A DNA stretch of 6,525 bases, taken from positions 1-6,525 of the forward strand of contig JABHOU010000363.1 of assembly GCA_018695085.1 (NCBI GenBank). Direction: 5' to 3'. Shown one piece after another: positions 4,527 to 6,525 of the stretch. The position numbers and the translations under genes were made by a program. The notes beneath the pieces are model-generated. The model did not search any database and had not been told where the DNA came from. It saw nothing but the letters and a program-made list of their open reading frames with translations. The number at the start of each line of letters is the position of its first letter. Positions within the stretch are counted from its first letter, which is position 1. Source of the DNA: Opitutia bacterium (GTDB lineage Bacteria; Verrucomicrobiota; Verrucomicrobiia; Opitutales; Seribacteraceae).

Positions 4527-6525
4527 TCATGGATTTCCAAAATTAATTAATGGTACCGGCGAAGGCTCGTCGCGCTGACTAAAATCAGTTCGTCTTTTCG
4601 GAGAATTTTTTGTTTCAGGGGGATTCAAGACACTTCCCGAAGGAGAAGTGAAACGTGGTTTGTAGTGAGGAGATAGGCGCTCATCAATTTGCTCGATATA
4701 CTCTTTGGTTTTCTGTTCACCCGGTTTAATGATGGTCGGCCTCAGGAAAATAAGCAACTCGGTCGGTGTATACTTAACGGTGGTGGGCTGGAAAAACTTT
4801 TTACCGAAGTAAGGAATGGAGCTTAACAGCTTGTAGCTCGATTCAGTCGAATCAACCTGAACCTCCTGCAACCCTCCTAGAACCAAAATTTCACCGTCCT
4901 GAATAGTTACGAGAGACTTGGCTTCACGAATTTTTTTCGACGGTAAAGACTGACCTTGAAAAGTATTGGTTACGGTTTCATCGAATTTTTCCGCCGTGAC
5001 TTCAATCTCCATAAAAATTGAACCCGGAGAAATTATTGTCCCATTTTCATCCAACTTCGGGAGCCCTATTTTAGGTTTCTTTATCTGTAACTCAGTTTTC
5101 GCGGTAATGCTGTCACGTTGCCCAGTAGAACTTTCTCCAGTAGTACTTGTTGAATTATATCCATACGTAGGAACAATAATATTTCTTTCATCCTGAATCA
5201 GAATATGCACCTCCGGGGCATTGTGAGAGACCATCAAAGAGGGGGTCGAAAAAATCCGGACGTCGTTGCGCTCCGAGGAAAGGGCAAACAGTTGATCCCA
5301 ACGAATGCCCGACAACTTCCAGTCATGCATTTGAAAAGGAATGGAAGAACCTAATCCGGGCACGCCGAGAACACCCTGAAAGGTTTCAGACACAACATTT
5401 CCGGAAACCTGCAGGGGATCATTCCCAGCGGGTTGCTCGATCGTCACCGTTCCATTGTTAGGAGTACCGAATAGACCGTCTCCAGATTCGCCCCTATCGT
5501 ACTTAGACCATTCTAAATTCTTGAGAAGAGCATCGATTCCACGCTGGTTTTGTTCCGTGAGGTCGACCATCACAAAGATGGTGTCAATGCGGGCTAGTGG
5601 CAGTGGGTGATCCAATGACTCGATCATCCTACCAATTTCCTCAATGTCGGCTTTCGTTCCATAAACCAGTATGGCATTACTACGCTCATCCGCAGAAATT
5701 GTAATGAAGTCGCTGAATTCATGAGAACCTTCAGACCCAGAATCAGTACTGGAAGCAGTCGACGCAGCAGCTTTTGCAGCACCTCCTGGTGTCGGTGGTT
5801 TGGGCACTCCGGAATTAGCAGCTTGCGGACGAGCTGAGGCGGACTTTCTGCCTTGCACCTGTTGCTTGATTCTTTGCTGGTTTTTTATGACTTCATCTAA
5901 AATAGCCTGTATGTCCTTCGCTTCCGCATGTTGAAGTTTGTAAAGGTTCGAACTGGTCTTCATTTTAACGGGAGCGTCCAGTGTCTCCAAGATGAATTGG
6001 ATTGTTTCCAAGTTCTGTGAGCGCGTCACGACAAGGAGCTTCCCAGTTCTTTCGTCAGAATCAACTTGGGTAGTGCCCCCGAGAAACGGCTTGAGGCTTC
6101 CCTCTATCATGGCTTTTAGCTTTGTCTCCAATTCTCGAGCACCTGCATGCGTTGTGGTCCAGACAAAAAACTCAGTTCCAAGATCTTCCTTGCGGATCGG
6201 ACGATCAATGGTTTCAAGCAATTTTTCCATTCGCTGAAGATTGAGAAGCGAATCGGTAATCAAAATACTGTTGGCTTTTTCGAAAACAAGAAGAGTTGAC
6301 ACATTGGGCGTGGCAAAAGAGTTCAATTGCTCACGAACCTCCACTGCGGGAGCATACAAAAGGTGGAACATCTTGATATAGATTCTTTGACTTGGAGCCA
6401 ACTGGGCAGTGGAACCCTCAAGCCAAATCGGCACCTGAGCGTTGACGCCTAATGCAGGAACGGCTTTCCAGAAAAGATTGTCGATCTTGGTCATCGCAAT
6501 ACCATTCATGGTTAAAAGACTCTCA
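4527..6525 (-). CDS. gspD: Type II secretion outer-membrane secretin GspD (5' end outside window)
   Basis: The frame is open to the right edge. The first Met in view (6509) is internal: it is preceded in frame by Glu-Ser-Leu-Leu-Thr and lies in what looks like the end of N0, so signal peptide and most of N0 are missing. Counting from that Met (660 residues), N1 is about 43-103, N2 about 111-180 and N3 about 188-303, the last split by an Ala/Pro/Ser/Gly-rich insert (about 219-263). The secretin barrel follows (about 385-596), with FSTPSLMVSHNAPEVHI (420-436) and the hallmark end IQDGEILVLGGL (536-547), LLSSIPYFGKKFF (561-573) and ELLIFLRPTII (584-594). A 65-residue Pro/Arg-rich tail ends the protein and could be a pilotin-binding S-domain equivalent. 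Secretins form the outer-membrane exit channel. Three N domains favour GspD over PilQ, which has AMIN domains and fewer N domains. The next gene starts about 42 bases downstream. Confidence 0.94.
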   Translation of the reverse strand, partial: ESLLTMNGIAMTKIDNLFWKAVPALGVNAQVPIWLEGSTAQLAPSQRIYIKMFHLLYAPAVEVREQLNSFATPNVSTLLVFEKANSILITDSLLNLQRMEKLLETIDRPIRKEDLGTEFFVWTTTHAGARELETKLKAMIEGSLKPFLGGTTQVDSDERTGKLLVVTRSQNLETIQFILETLDAPVKMKTSSNLYKLQHAEAKDIQAILDEVIKNQQRIKQQVQGRKSASARPQAANSGVPKPPTPGGAAKAAASTASSTDSGSEGSHEFSDFITISADERSNAILVYGTKADIEEIGRMIESLDHPLPLARIDTIFVMVDLTEQNQRGIDALLKNLEWSKYDRGESGDGLFGTPNNGTVTIEQPAGNDPLQVSGNVVSETFQGVLGVPGLGSSIPFQMHDWKLSGIRWDQLFALSSERNDVRIFSTPSLMVSHNAPEVHILIQDERNIIVPTYGYNSTSTTGESSTGQRDSITAKTELQIKKPKIGLPKLDENGTIISPGSIFMEIEVTAEKFDETVTNTFQGQSLPSKKIREAKSLVTIQDGEILVLGGLQEVQVDSTESSYKLLSSIPYFGKKFFQPTTVKYTPTELLIFLRPTIIKPGEQKTKEYIEQIDERLSPHYKPRFTSPSGSVLNPPETKNSPKRRTDFSQRDEPSPVPLINFGNP

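Noticed and set aside
4515..4545. Possible terminator after gspD (run of seven T on the minus strand)
   Set aside because: The sequence before the T run forms only a 3-base-pair stem (GGA/TCC), far too weak for an intrinsic terminator, and the next gene continues after 42 bases.
6507..6509. ATG at 6509 as the true start of the secretin
   Set aside because: The frame stays open to the window edge, and the residues around this Met look like the interior of the N0/N1 region. There is no signal peptide after it, which a secretin needs.

Overview
The window holds one polycistronic block, entirely on the minus strand, that encodes the core of a type II secretion (T2SS)-like machine. It reads from right to left: a secretin (gspD, 5' end outside the window), a small exported protein with a GspC/PilP-like central segment, the secretion ATPase (gspE), the inner-membrane platform protein (gspF), and a MORN-repeat protein whose 3' end is outside the window. 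Intergenic gaps are about 42, 5, 36 and 7 bases, so essentially the whole window is coding and the genes are very likely co-transcribed. No promoter, terminator, RNA gene, mobile element or CRISPR array was seen. The main promoter must lie upstream of gspD, beyond base 6525.

The organism is a Gram-negative (diderm) bacterium, because the secretin requires an outer membrane. Base composition is moderate, close to half GC by eye. Most of the visible start codons lack a convincing Shine-Dalgarno sequence. The style of the proteins (a divergent secretin with an Ala/Pro/Ser-rich insert, a long GspE N-terminus with an acidic linker, a compact T2SS cluster) would fit a lineage outside the Proteobacteria. 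Verrucomicrobiota (Opitutae-like) is my best guess, but this is an impression and not a demonstrated assignment.

Layout: 4527-6525 secretin, starting in the late N0 or early N1 region and running through N1, N2, N3, the secretin barrel and a C-terminal tail. 3921-4484 signal-peptide protein with a GspC/PilP-like beta segment and a strongly basic Pro/Arg tail. 2116-3915 hexameric ATPase with intact Walker A, Asp box, Walker B, His box and two CxxC pairs. 802-2079 GspF with two T2SSF domains. 1-794 MORN protein with nine roughly 23-residue repeats behind a Cys-rich hydrophobic N-terminus.

Working model: GspE hydrolyses ATP in the cytoplasm and drives GspF in the inner membrane. GspF would assemble a pseudopilus, whose subunits are not encoded here. 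The GspC-like protein would link this to the secretin channel in the outer membrane. The MORN protein is the unexpected member and could be an accessory envelope factor or a hitch-hiking gene. The ATPase and secretin belong to well-known families, so the novelty lies in the accessory proteins and in the charged linkers.
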